The notes below the pieces were generated by a model. That model did not search any database and was not told the origin of the DNA. It was given only the letters and a program-made list of their open reading frames with translations. Below are positions 12,433 through 24,900 of a DNA stretch of 64,000 nt, one piece after another. The position numbers and the translations under genes are program-made. The DNA is from Buxus sempervirens (taxonomy: Eukaryota > Streptophyta > Magnoliopsida > Buxales > Buxaceae), in assembly GCA_947561395.2 (NCBI GenBank), contig OX387194.1:28716036-28780035 (forward strand). The letters are read 5' to 3'. Within the stretch, counting starts at the first letter, position 1; every line of letters starts with the position of its first letter.

Positions 12433-15400
12433 TCAATAGTTATTGAAGAAATACTGGGACTTCTGACAACAGGACCCACCCTTAATGAGCCCCTTTGACA
12501 GTTGAAACACAGTCTTTTCGATCTACATCAACAGAAACAAGAAAATTCAGCTAGCTGATTACATTGGGCTAACTGAAAGGAAAACCACCACTCCATATCT
12601 TCTGGAGACAATAAAGACTCACCTGATTGCTACCATCTCTAAAAAGATGAAAGAAGGGTGTGGGAAAAGCATCAGGCCCTTTCTCTTCCAGATGAGAGCC
12701 AGCCATCATGGGTAGCCTTGCAACTTCTCTCAGTTGTTCATGTGAGAAAGGATCAAAAAATACAATCTCATCCACCCTGTTTAGCAACTCAGATCTGAAA
12801 TGCCTATCCCCCTGCAAAATAAATCATCAGCACAACAAAAAAGCATAGACATTGTAAGTTTACATGGTACAAAAGACCAGGGGGAGAGGAAGGGAGTGAA
12901 TGTCAAGGCGAAGTTTTATGAAAACAAATCAAAACAAGGAGGAGAAGCCAAAGCCAGATTGAAAGATTACTAGATTTGTAGAGGTTCAATATATGTAAAG
13001 AAATGAGATCAAATATTTCACTTGATCTAATAAGCATACATCAATTGATGCCTATAAAAAATGATACTAAAGATCTCAACTGAATCACTAAATTGGTATA
13101 TTTGGCAAAAACAACTACTAAAACTACAGGTACTCAATACTACCAAACCGGGTTTTAATTCTAAGTCAAAATTCCAGCCCAGCAAGTACAAAATAAGTAT
13201 ACAGGAGCTGAAAAAAGAAACAGCAACTACAAATCAAGGAAATTTTCACAAGATAAAAACTCCTGACTGTCCAAACCTGTACAAGAATCTCTACTTAAAG
13301 CCAAAAAAGAAGACAGCTGAGAGAAGATTGAATTAAAGACCTCATGGATCTATTTGCATCTTTAAGGGACCAGCTAAGGTTGTTTATGCATGCAAAACGA
13401 GGACCTAGGGAGACTGATGAGAGAAGGTTTGAGGAGGTACTCATTATGAGAGAAAGCCCAGAAAGAACCTGGATGGACTCAACAAGAAAAGATTTAGATA
13501 ATCAAAATAATAATAGACATGGTATTTGACAGATTAATATGGAGGAACGAGATTCATGCTACCAAGTAGCAACAATGAGTGATAGTAAAAAGCTATGTTA
13601 CATGGACACTTTACCCCCATTGACATGACACGACATGACATGGATATGGGTATTGGATATGTGTTGGATCCTTCACATATTCTTTTAGACACAGCAGTCT
13701 ACGATTGAAGAAAAAAAATAAAAGAAATAGCAAATAATCAGCTTGTAAGTAATGAATCTGTGAAAGAAATATTTTTAACAAAGAAAGTGCATTTTCACAG
13801 AAGCAAAAACTGCAAGAAATGAATCAAAATGAAAAATATGGACAAAAAACAAAAACAGAAACAAACAAAGGGCTTAGCTTCTTATCCACCCCCTTTTTTT
13901 TATTTTATTTTTTATCATTTGGGAACTTTTCAGCTGAATCCTAGTATCTGTCTTCAAAATTTGGACACTTCTCAACCGAGTCCATGTATCTAAGTGTTGC
14001 CGTTTAGGTGGATCCAACCCGTAGACACATACCCACACCCGACACTCATACCAAAGTCCATGCAACATAGCTTCTAACAAACATGATTATCGGCTCTAAT
14101 AACAAAAACAAATAATCGCTTCTAAAAACTCATTCTGACCACTCCCATTAGCATCAAGTGACAGCTCTATTTATGACTTGCTGAAGTCAAAGTCAAACCA
14201 CCTCCATTTTTCCACTAAATCCTTATCACCCATTTAATAGTCTCCTATAGCAACAATAGCAATATAGTTGACAAGAAAATCAATATGTTGAGACCAAATC
14301 AGGTTTTTCTGGGGTTCCTACTGGCTACTGCATATAGTATAAAATAAATTGCTTGGTCTTTGGAGTTTTGAAATAATTTTATCATAGTCTCAGATTTTTT
14401 TAGTGGATACATCAAGTTCAAAAAATCAAAAGGGTAGGTTATTTAATTCTTGATTGAAAAATTCAGCTATGTTACTTAATGAACATGCATGGAATACAAG
14501 ATTATAACAAAATTGCACAGAAGATACCTTCAAAAGCAAACTGCTTGACAATTATTGGCAGCAACCAAGTTGGCCTAGCGTACAATATAATTTTAGAAAT
14601 AAATATTTACAATTTGGAAGTTAAATGACCAAATAAAGAACTTAAAATTTTAATCATGAAATATCAGAAATTTTAATAATTTAAATAATACACACACAAA
14701 AACATGAAAACACATGAACAAGTCACTTTTCTACATAGTAATACAAAAATACTGAAGCTAAATTAGAGAAAAAGAGGCAATGTCACATGGCCACTAATAT
14801 TCTTATAGCAAATGGGACTTGGATTTATATTAGACAGTTATTTTTGTAACGACCTAAAGGGGGTTACTCATTGAAGGACCTAAGAGGGTGGAGGGAAAGC
14901 ATCAAAAGATTTAGATGCTTATAATCTGAAATAGAACTTTGACACAATTTAATATGACTATCATCAAAGATAGCTATTTACTGCTAGTGAGTACCTGTTG
15001 GATGCCTTGATCCCGACCATTATATGATGAGGAATGAACAAAAAGTCGGGTAATAATTTCCTTGTTTCCCAGATCTGAAGTAATGATGAAGACTGCATTT
15101 CTGAAATCCATGGTCTCTACTTCCCTGTCAGACAGTATACCATGGTCAAGGATAGAAAGTAAAGTGCTGAAAACTGAAATGTGAGCCTTCTCAACCCGAT
15201 CAAAAAGGAGAATGCTGTATGGCCTCCTCTTGATGGCCTCCAGGAGCCTCAACCTGTGTTGTTCATGGCCATAGGACCTAAATACCACCACAGATATGGT
15301 CAGATATCCAAATTATAAATAGTAAATGAATGGTAGATGATTAAAACCTAAAATGCACAACCACAAGTGAACAAAAAACAATTACTGTGTGCGTGGAGGT

Positions 15401-15986
15401 ATGATAAATAGCCTGGAAAGTGAGTCTGAGTCTGTGTATTCAGACAAGTTGATTCGGATCAGCAGATTCATCCCATCATCAGTGACAAAATGGTTGGCCA
15501 GGTATTTTTCAAGGTCTGTTTTACCTGTAGTTGTAAGACCCAAGAAAAGGAACGATTTAACAGGCCGATTCAGCAGATCTGGTGGTGTATCAATAGACCT
15601 CAAAAAAGCCTCAGTGACAACATAAGTAGCTTGGTATTGCTCCACCAGTCCTTCAGTCAATTTTGTTTTAAGACCCTTCAACCGCTTTTTTGCTCTCTTT
15701 CTCTGGCTATTTAATGCTTCCTCATCCAAGCATCCCAATGTTCGCTAAAAAAAAAGAAATTATCAAAACAGCCCTCTAAACACAAAACAAGAAACGAACT
15801 GACAAAAAGGAAACGTACCATGGAAATTAGTTTCACATCAATTGCATTCTTTACAAGTTCATCTATCATATTAACCAACTCTTGAACTGCCCCAGCAGTA
15901 TGAAGCAGATTAGCTCCAGACTCAATGTTTGATAGTCTGGTCATCAACTCAAAGTGCTCTTTTCTCAACCCATAGATCATGTTTAC
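12433..15986 (-). pseudogene. Second half of ClpB/HSP101-like gene: middle domain 2 plus AAA2 module 2
   Basis: Inferred exons (minus strand): rest of exon 7 to 15819, exon 8 15744-15386, exon 9 15277-14995, exon 10 12811-12623, exon 11 12522-12433 (TGA). All junctions are GT-AG, with phases 0, 2, 0, 0. Exon 7 continues a ClpB middle domain one-to-one across the in-frame TGA at 15987-15989. Exon 8 carries the AAA2 start and a Walker A with GK-T intact (GLTTTGKTDL). Exon 9 has a Walker B of the form LLFD-R, where ClpB has LLFD-E, and sensor 1 TSD instead of TSN. Exon 10 keeps the arginine-finger region (ELLNRVDEIVFFDP). Exon 11 resembles the start of the ClpB C-terminal subdomain (IEKTVFQLSK) but ends 29 codons in. 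Exon 9 lacks about 25 codons present in its counterpart, exon 5. The TGA would prevent translation as one protein with module 1 unless exon 7 is skipped, which keeps frame (408 nt), or the stop is read through. Confidence 0.72.
12812..14994 (-). other. Intron 9 of the ClpB-like gene (2183 bp)
   Basis: Runs from donor CAACAG|GTACTC to acceptor TTTTGCAG|GGGGAT, joining phase 0 ends. It is AT-rich. A segment at 13870-14090 has a sharply different composition and may be an old repeat. I see no gene in it. Confidence 0.6.
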
Positions 15987-15989
15987 TCA
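15987..15989 (-). other. In-frame TGA between the two ClpB-like modules
   Basis: This is codon 80 of exon 7 (residue 592 of the joined model). It falls at an Arg position of the ClpB middle domain, in ..RKEKY-stop-VNMIYGLRKE... A CGA-to-TGA change at a CpG would explain it. The reading frame and the middle-domain similarity continue on both sides. Confidence 0.75.
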
Positions 15990-18900
15990 ATATTTCTCTT
16001 TCCTGTGCATCATTCTCAATTCCGCTATAGACTCTTTGAACTCCATGAGCTCCAGATCTTCCACTGGACTTCCACTCTTGTCATATCTAAATGACAGCAT
16101 CTTTGTTCCTACCTGAGTGTCAATATAAATGGAAGGGTAATTGAACTCAACCTTAGCAAGCAGCTCCAACAGCAGCGGGACCAATTTCTCTTCTATCCAT
16201 TTCTTTATCGCCTTGCCACCTTCTCCCTATCATAATAATAGAAGCAATTGGTCTGCCATTAGATATGCATGCCAAGAATAACAACTCCTGTCATCAATGG
16301 AGACGAATGATATCTGAAAACTGGTGGACAAATTTTATTCCATACCTAAGACTAAAAAAACCATGAGGGAGCCACAAAATGATCAAAAAGGAACGATAGT
16401 GAGAAACAAAACATGCATGGTCTAGTGTGGCAGCACCTGCTCTTTTGGCTTTAAATTGGAAACAATAGCCATTTTATTCCAGTCTGTCTGACTCCATGGA
16501 GCCAGGTTAGAATCTGAAATTTGTCTAATCTGTTAAGTTCCAGTAAATTCTAAGACTAAAGCCAAAAAGACAACCTTAATTAGGGTTCATAGGCCAATTT
16601 AAGATGTAAATAGATATCTACCAAGATTTTTGAGGTTGAGTAGTATATATATATTTAAAGATTGATAAAGGAATCTAGAAATTTCTATAACCTTCACATG
16701 TCACCCATTCTCACTTTTTAAATAAGCCGAATCAAGAAATGGTGTAAGCATTGCAATATCTGTATGAGCATCCATAAATATGAGTTTTCATTTAGGCGAT
16801 AATGGCGAGAGATACTTCAGAGTTTAAACCAGACTAAATTTATTCAAGTTATATATTATAAAAAATAAGAGATAGAGAGATCTAAAAGGATAATGCCCCA
16901 TGGAACTAAAGTAGGCTGAATGAAAAGGGCATGTTCTTCAAAAAGGTCATGTCTTCATTGAAAAAGAAAATTATGCAAAACATGGAACTAAAATGTTTTG
17001 GGACACATAAGGTGGGGCAGTCAAGAAGTAATAATTCTGCACATTGAGCATAGCTGATATTAAAACCTAACAACCCAAAGGATATTGATTGAGAAATTAG
17101 TGCAAGGCTCGTAATACAATTGTAAAAAGAATGGGATGACAACATCAAATTTTGATTGGGTTGACAACATCATAATGAAAACGATGAAGTGCTGGCTATC
17201 TATTATTCCTCGACAGGATTCCTTATTGCTTAGCCCTTATGTTGCTTCATCACACTAGTGCATTTAGAGAGGAGACAAAACCAGTTCTTTTTGTAGGGGA
17301 TTCAGATGTTCTTCTCAATATAAGAGAATTTAAGACAGAACTAAGAAGACAAGGATCTACTTTCTTATCATCAATGCTGTATTATAATAGGTGGCAGCCA
17401 ACAACAAAGAATTTATCAAGGCCGTCTACATGCAGACACACACACAAATTGAAGGAGAAAGGGCGGCTAGCCTAGGTGAGCTGTATAACATTAAGACACT
17501 AGATAATACAAATCATATAAAAGCAAAGAAACATTTATACCCTAAAATTCCTGCAGGGAGCTGGCCGAGTGAAAAAGGAAGCTAACCATTTCGAAAGTAC
17601 AACTCCTTCCTTTTGGGAATTCTGTTGTTACCCTCTTCATTTTACACCCAAAAAAAAAAAAGAAAATGGTAAGGGGGCCTTGTTGCCATAGCCAATGACA
17701 TCTTTGACTCTTGTAACTACAGTACCAACAAAATAGCATACTTTAATGTATTATCCATCTTGATATAAAACTTAACTAGTCATTATCTGGACTTTATTAG
17801 CTTACCAATTAACATTGTGAATTGAGAGTAACTGTAAGGGGAATCCTCAAGCTGGGAATCTCATACATAGACTGGAACTGCTTGCAAACAATCTGTGCCC
17901 AACACTACTTTGTCCTCAAGAAATAATACTCTTAACTGCACACAGATGAACATGTACAAGAAGGTTCTGTAGATAAGCTTCTGTTGCAGAGCGACAAGAA
18001 GATGATGTTCTCAAACGCTATGCTGATTTTATCCTAACCATATAAAGAAGACTCTGATAGCCCTAAAATAAGAACAAGAAAACTGTTTATGAACCAAGAT
18101 ATTTTTTACCATTGTTGAATGTCAAGATGAAATTGTTCAGTGATTACTGGAGGAAGGAATGTAGAAATTGGTTCATGGCAGCTTGTGGACAAGCTATATT
18201 GGAAGTTTAGAAGCATTCAAGACCACAAAAATTTGCATGGTTCTATAATACTGCCATCCTTATGCTGATCAAAGATCAGAGATTTTGAACACAAAACAGG
18301 TTTTATATGGTTCATCATGTGCCTATGTCCACAAGAGAGAAGACTAATTTTCACTATATGAAAAAAGAATAGGGTTACAACAAATATCTCCAATCCCCAG
18401 TTACAACCCAAGCCTGGTACATTAGAAAAAATTCGCAATAGAGCTTTACCGCACCACAGGGGACAAAAGCACCCAACCCATCAGTTTGACCCAGCACAGA
18501 TCAGATACACCATCAGGTTACTCCCCCTTTTGGGCACAAATAAAAAATATGAACCACACTCCAACACCTTATTGGGAATTTAGTTAGTTAACTTTATTAG
18601 CAAAGAACTTCACGGGTTCAGAATGGTATACTGTTCCATATGAAAGTTAAAAACATCTTTCTAAGTCAAACATCATATGGCAATGCCAATCATCCATCTT
18701 CCACCTTAATGGCAAGCACAGTGTACTAAAGAATAAAAAGGATGCCAACATGGCCTTCTGCACTAATCCCAACATTGATCTTGTAATCGTTTGAGGAAGC
18801 TATTAAGAACCAGGAAATTGTGTATACATAATAAGTTACAATGGAGTAAAATTATACGGACTAAGATGTAATATTCCCTGGCAAGCAACAAAATGTTGAC

Positions 18901-21900
18901 AAATTTTTCAGATCTTATTAAAGCAGACTTCATCAATGAAATAAAAATGAGAAATATCCAACATGCCATGACTTCATACAGTTTCTGCAACCATTTTATC
19001 AAAAGTACCCTTCAGAATATTTCAAACTCAAATAACAAATTTATTCATGAAAGTCACTCCATAAACTACACCAAAATGAGGGACCTGAAAGAAAAATGCA
19101 ATGATTGGGTATCAGTTTCCAGTCAACTGGAGATGAATAGACAACAACATCTGATAGAAACCATTTATCAATGCTTTACATAAAAAGACTAAGACTTCAT
19201 TTTATTTTATTATTTTTGGATGGAAAATTTTTCTTAGACCTCTTTGTTTATAAGTAAAAGGATAAAAAAAACGGGGATAAATAGACTATATTACTGTTTT
19301 ATTATGCCCTTTGGTCTGATAAATATTCCCATGTTAATGAGTCGTGATAGAGTAATTTTTAACACTTACTGGGGCATTATTATCATTTATTTTGATGATA
19401 TTTCAGCTTACAATCAATACCCTAAGGATCATATGGAGTTTCGTTGGTAAATAATAAGTTCCCCCTTCTGAGAAAACTGTCAAATTCTATGCATGAGCAT
19501 CAGAAAAACATGGCTTTCTTGGATTTTATATTTTTATCCATGGTATTGAAGCTGATACAGGAAATGGTAACCCTATTATTCATCATGAAGTCAAAAGTTC
19601 TAATGGATTAGGAACTTTCTATCAAAGGTTTCTCAAGAATCTCAACACCATGCAGTACCAGTTACAGGTTGCATAGGATAGGAAATTTCCATTGGACCCA
19701 AGAAAGAAACAAATGCTTTGGAAGACATCAAGAATAAGATGAGACATTTTAATTTCATTGACAACAACTAAAAAGAAAATTATTTTTGAGGATTTTAGGA
19801 AATCTTAGGGTCTTCAGGGGAATTTTAGTCCTTTAGAACATTTTATTAATGTTTTACGTAGTTAGGACTTATATTTATATAGGACAAGTCTTATTATAAT
19901 TAAGAATTTTTATAATTTCTTTACAATTTTAGGACTTTTATATTAACTAGTAAATATGTACGTGTGTTGCACGTGGGAATTTTATTGAGATTAAAAGTAA
20001 AAAATAATAAGCATACAATATGGAACATAATGATGATCCCTTGTGTTTTCTTTTCATGGGCAAGTATATAAAATTTTATTTTTAATAAAGTCATAATTGC
20101 TTCTTTGAAAAATAATATTTCGTTTATTATATTTATATATTATACCTAAATTAGAGATTAAACTATAGTTATCTATACCTATATTTTAATAAAATATCAA
20201 TATCCATAGTCCAATATTAAATATTAATTTAAAAAATATGATTACGTCCAATTTTCCTTCATATTTTTAAGTATCCTATTATATACTAAAATATAATTAT
20301 CCAAAATATAGTTGTCGATATCTTAATAAAATATAGATATAGATTTTTCATTTTATAAAATATTATTATCTATTATCTAAAAATAGTTTAAATCAAAAGT
20401 AATTTAATTTAAAAGAATTTTCAATTATTTTTAAATATTTTAATTTGGAAATTACCTTTTGTTTATTTTCTAGTTGTGAACGTATGAAAATCCTATGGAA
20501 TATAGAATTTCAAAATTATCTATACCTATCCAAATGAATTTTATTGAAAAAATTGAAAAAATAAAGCAAAAGACAATGGCTAAGAAAATTAATCAATTAA
20601 TTACATAAATTTTTTATTATGATGATATCAGAATGATGGCCCCTATTAATTCTCCTAATATGTATTTCATGATACGATAAAGATGAACTAAATACGTAAG
20701 ACAATGATAACATACAAACACCGTTTGAAACGTGAAACACATATCATCATACATTAAGATACCAATCAAGAGATAAATGACATTTAGAAAGAAAAAAAAA
20801 AGAAGGAACAACGTTTAGATAAAGACGAATTAAATATGTAAGATAGAGATAATATGAACACCTTTTTAAAACAAATATATATCATCATTCATTAGGATAC
20901 TAATCGAGAGATAAATGACATGAAAAAAAGAAAAGAAAAAAGAAACTAACCGGTGGTTCTTCGCTTCTCTTTGGAGATTTGCAATGTAGGACAAATCATT
21001 TGATTGGAGATTTGGGACATGAAGAAGATAAATTGCAACTTTTTATTTGTACATTTGAAAGGAGGTAACGTTTGGAGATAGCATTTGGAACATGACGTTT
21101 AGCAATGAGATATTCTGATAACTATCTGGAAGTTAAAGGAGATACCGATTGGAAGAGAAGAGGGGCGTTGGTAAAACTTTTAGTAGTGGATGGGTGCAAA
21201 GGTAGTTTGAAAATAAGAGGAAATATGGTTAAGGGCAGGCACATTTCTGGTAAGTAAAAGTGGACAAACAATAAGGCCAGAAATAAAAGTGAACAAACAA
21301 TAAGGCCCTTGGTGCTTTTTATAGTAGTAAAGATTAAAAAAAATACAAAAATAGATAATAACAGCAATTCCCAATTGTACTTAAGATTGGTAACCAATTA
21401 AAACAATGGAGTAGAAGTGCCTAACACCTTCCCATTCTCTTTAGGAGACCTCCTTATCCAAAATTTACGTGAAGACCATTTTTAACATAAGATTAGGTTA
21501 TTATTTTAATTAATTAAATGATTGATGCCGTTTCATACCTTAATCCCATGGATGACAAGGACACCATGCCCATCAACCTGCAATTCAAGGTGATCGAAGG
21601 TGCATCACACAATGCTATGGATAATCCTGTTTTTGCAATTACTCCTACTCTAATTTGGTTTATCATACAATTAGTTAATTTATATTACCTTTTCCTTATT
21701 ATTAATATATTTACATTAACCTATTTCATACATAATATTCATTAGAATATTACCCATTAATTATAAATTAGGCTTCATATTGTCATATATTAATAACATA
21801 AGTATATTTTAGTTGCCCAGTGGAAGGCTATTACCTAAGTGACAAGCAGTTTTAGCACAATTGCAAGTTTTAACAACTATTAATATGGCTACTAGCATCA

Positions 21901-24900
21901 CTACCCAAGAAAACTGAAGTTTAAATTTCCATTCAAAATATTATATGCTATTAACATCCTTACCTGAGATTTTTAAGCTTAGAGTATCCCTTTAAAATGC
22001 TATTACATTTCAATTCTCTTATATCAAATTTTCCTGGTCAAAATATATCATCCAAAACAAATAGAAGACATTTTCAGCTTCTCCTCTAAAACAATTCTTT
22101 ACTCATTTTTTTAATTAAACAAGAATTATATTTCAGTAAAGAAAAAGATAAATTTACCAATCCTTTAGTCACATATTTCAATCATTCAACATGAGAAGAT
22201 TAGAAAAGGATGAAATTGTACATCTTAAAAAACTGATTAAACAAATCATTATTCCCTTGATAATTTTCTAGGTATGATGACTAGTTTCCAGCCACACTGT
22301 CCATGTTTCCAAACTAAAGAAATTGCAAAATTTTCTGTTCATCGATATAACTAACTTTTTTGGGTAAAACAACAATAAAAACAAAATAATTTACCCCAAC
22401 AATAAAAATATTCTGCATCATTTGTCTTAACATGTATATTTTCATGAAATAAAACTTTCTTTATCAATGGAAGGGGAAAAGGGATCTTGTATATCAATTG
22501 AACATTTGCCACTTGAAATCTTAAAATTGTGGTCAAGGGAGAGTTTGACAAGCACATCGGACAGGACTTTTTGTGACCATACTATAGTTAAGGTAATGAA
22601 ATGGAATATGATTAAATATTTGTCATGGTTTAGGAAAGTATAACATATTTCATGCCTCCTTAACTTTTTAAACAGAAGCCAAGACTGGTACAATTAACTT
22701 CCACCATTGTCCATTTTTGCAGCTCAGAAAATAAAAAATCATAATTTTTCATTGAAAATGGATTTATCATGTTAGAGAAAACAGAAGGTGAGCATTAAAG
22801 TACAAAAAGCATTGTATGCCATTTGATAATTATATTTTGCCTTAAAGAGATATTTCCAAATATAATTTTAGTAATCTGGGGTAAAGATCAAAATACTCAT
22901 ATCAAAGGGAAGTTTTTTGAGATTATGAATGTAGCTAAATCAGTGAAACTAAATTTGTCCTTTACTTATTCCTAAGAGGTGTGCCCACAAGGCTTACACC
23001 TAATTCTTTAGGCAAGAGAAAAAAAATAGGGGCATCCCTCCTTATCACTTCAAATCATTACTCAGTACTAAAGGTTTTTCTTTTTTCTTTTTTTTTTTTT
23101 TTTTTTTGGTTAACCTAATGACTTTATCCAATTCAATAGTTGGATTAATTCATTTACTTGTTTTATCTTCCATTTCTTCCCTGATCAGTATATACTGCTC
23201 ATTTCTTCTTTCCACCAATAAATTCAGGAGCCAAAGAAGGGAAAAACTTACTTTGAAATGAATAGCCCTTGTTATTATAACATCTAATGCATCTTCAGAT
23301 GGGTATACAGTGAGCCTTCTCTGAGTCATAGTGCTGACAATGTCCCTCAGCTGGAGCCTTGCAATAGCCTTCAAATGATCTCGGGAAAGCATATCAAAAA
23401 CCACGACTTTATCCAGCATTTCTAACAACTCAGGTTTGAACATCCTTCTTGCCTACCAAACGCATTATATACCCATTAAAGTCTGGTTTATAAATAGCCT
23501 CAAAACCCATATCTTTTATTACAAACAAAAAGGAAAATATGTCATTCTTCTGTCAAATATTACCTCTTGCATAACTTGTTTCAGACCTTTACCCAGCATT
23601 GGACAGTAATGTCCAGGATAGATTCTTCGAGGGGACCTCAACTCTTGTATGATCTGGTCTCTACCATTCTGTAGATAACATGTGCAAAACGTGTAGAGCC
23701 TATCCACTCCAACAACTGATGTCATGATAATCAATGTTTTATCAAATCTAACGGTCAATCCATGGTCATATTTTAGCTGACGATATTTTATTATTTCAAC
23801 CAGAACGTCCATAACAGAAACATGGGCCTTTTCAACATTTTCAAACAACAGAACACTGTAAGGCCTCTTCGTTACAGCCTCCACAAGTTGCCCCTCCCTG
23901 TATTGTACACAGCTTTCTGATCTGAAAATTTCCAAGGTAAAGCATAATCAACCACCAGGCCAAAATATTTAAATGACAAAAGAAGGAAAGAAAACACTAA
24001 TTACTTACCTTGACGGTACACCAACAAGATGCGAAACAGAATCTGGCTCCATGAATTCTGACATGTCAATTCTTATCAACGCATCCTCATTACCGAAAAG
24101 CTCCTCAGCAAGAGCTTTTGCAAGCTCAGCCTTGCCAACACCAAAGTCACCCAAAAATAGAAATGATCCAACAGCACCATTGAGTTCCTGCCCTTTAGGC
24201 CCAGTCCTTGACAAGGCATCTACAAGTGCATGGATAGCATGATCTTGTCCAATTACCCTATTACGCAATCTTCCTTTTAGTCCCCTAAGCCGGATGTTCA
24301 TGTTACCATTCAGACTCAAAGATGGAATGCCTGTCAAATTGCTGACTACCTATACACCATTTAACAAAAATGACTCATTTCCATTAATCCACTCAATCAT
24401 ATCTTTATGAAGCAAATGGAACCTAAACCATCTCACCTCTGCAATTTCATCTGGCCCAACCATAGATTTTTGCTTATAGTTTTTGTGTATCATGAATTCA
24501 AGATTCATTATAACAACACCAAGCTGTTGAACCACCCTAGAAAGGGGCACCAGGTCTGAACTCTTCTGGGCCTTTTGTAAACAAGAAACCATCTCTTGTC
24601 GCAACTTTTCCAATATGTAGATCTGTCGGGCTCTGCTTTTCGATCTCACTCTTAACATCACTGAAGGCTTCCACTTCTTGATAAAGTTGTGCCACTTATT
24701 CATTGAATCCTGCAATTCCCTCTCTACCTAAAACAATGTCAACCCAACAACACCCACCCATTAATGAAAGAAATCAAAGTAGAAATTTAAGAGGTTTCTA
24801 ATACTGAGATGCAATATCTTGATCATTGGAAGGAAAGTTTCTTCTCTCAGTAAACATACACTCAAAATATCTGTCATTTTTATTAATTGTTCAAACTGAT

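Larger units (their letters stand above)
16227..23251 (-). other. Intron 6 of the ClpB-like gene (about 7 kb)
   Basis: The donor GTAAGT after exon 6 (AIHFK) and the acceptor ..TGATAG before exon 7 (GEGGKAIKKW) join in phase 0. The joined sequence aligns with the ClpB stretch from the end of the AAA2 core into the RPIRRW region. The intron contains a gypsy RT relic (19244-19760) and a complete Helitron (19947-21333); its remaining stretches (16227-19243 and 21334-23251) are AT-rich with nothing further recognised. There is a T-rich tract at 23082-23107. The distance makes the join an inference to be tested by transcript data. Confidence 0.65.

Noticed and set aside
13870-14090. Possible small gene or SINE in ClpB-like intron 9
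   Set aside because: The composition differs from its surroundings, but no A/B boxes, tail or duplications were seen.
23150-23251. Exon 6 read-through to the stop at 23150 as the C-terminus of module 1
   Set aside because: The read-through text (ending LIREEMEDKTSK) resembles part of the ClpB C-terminal subdomain, but the GTAAGT donor and the much better match of exon 7 favour splicing. Kept as an alternative.
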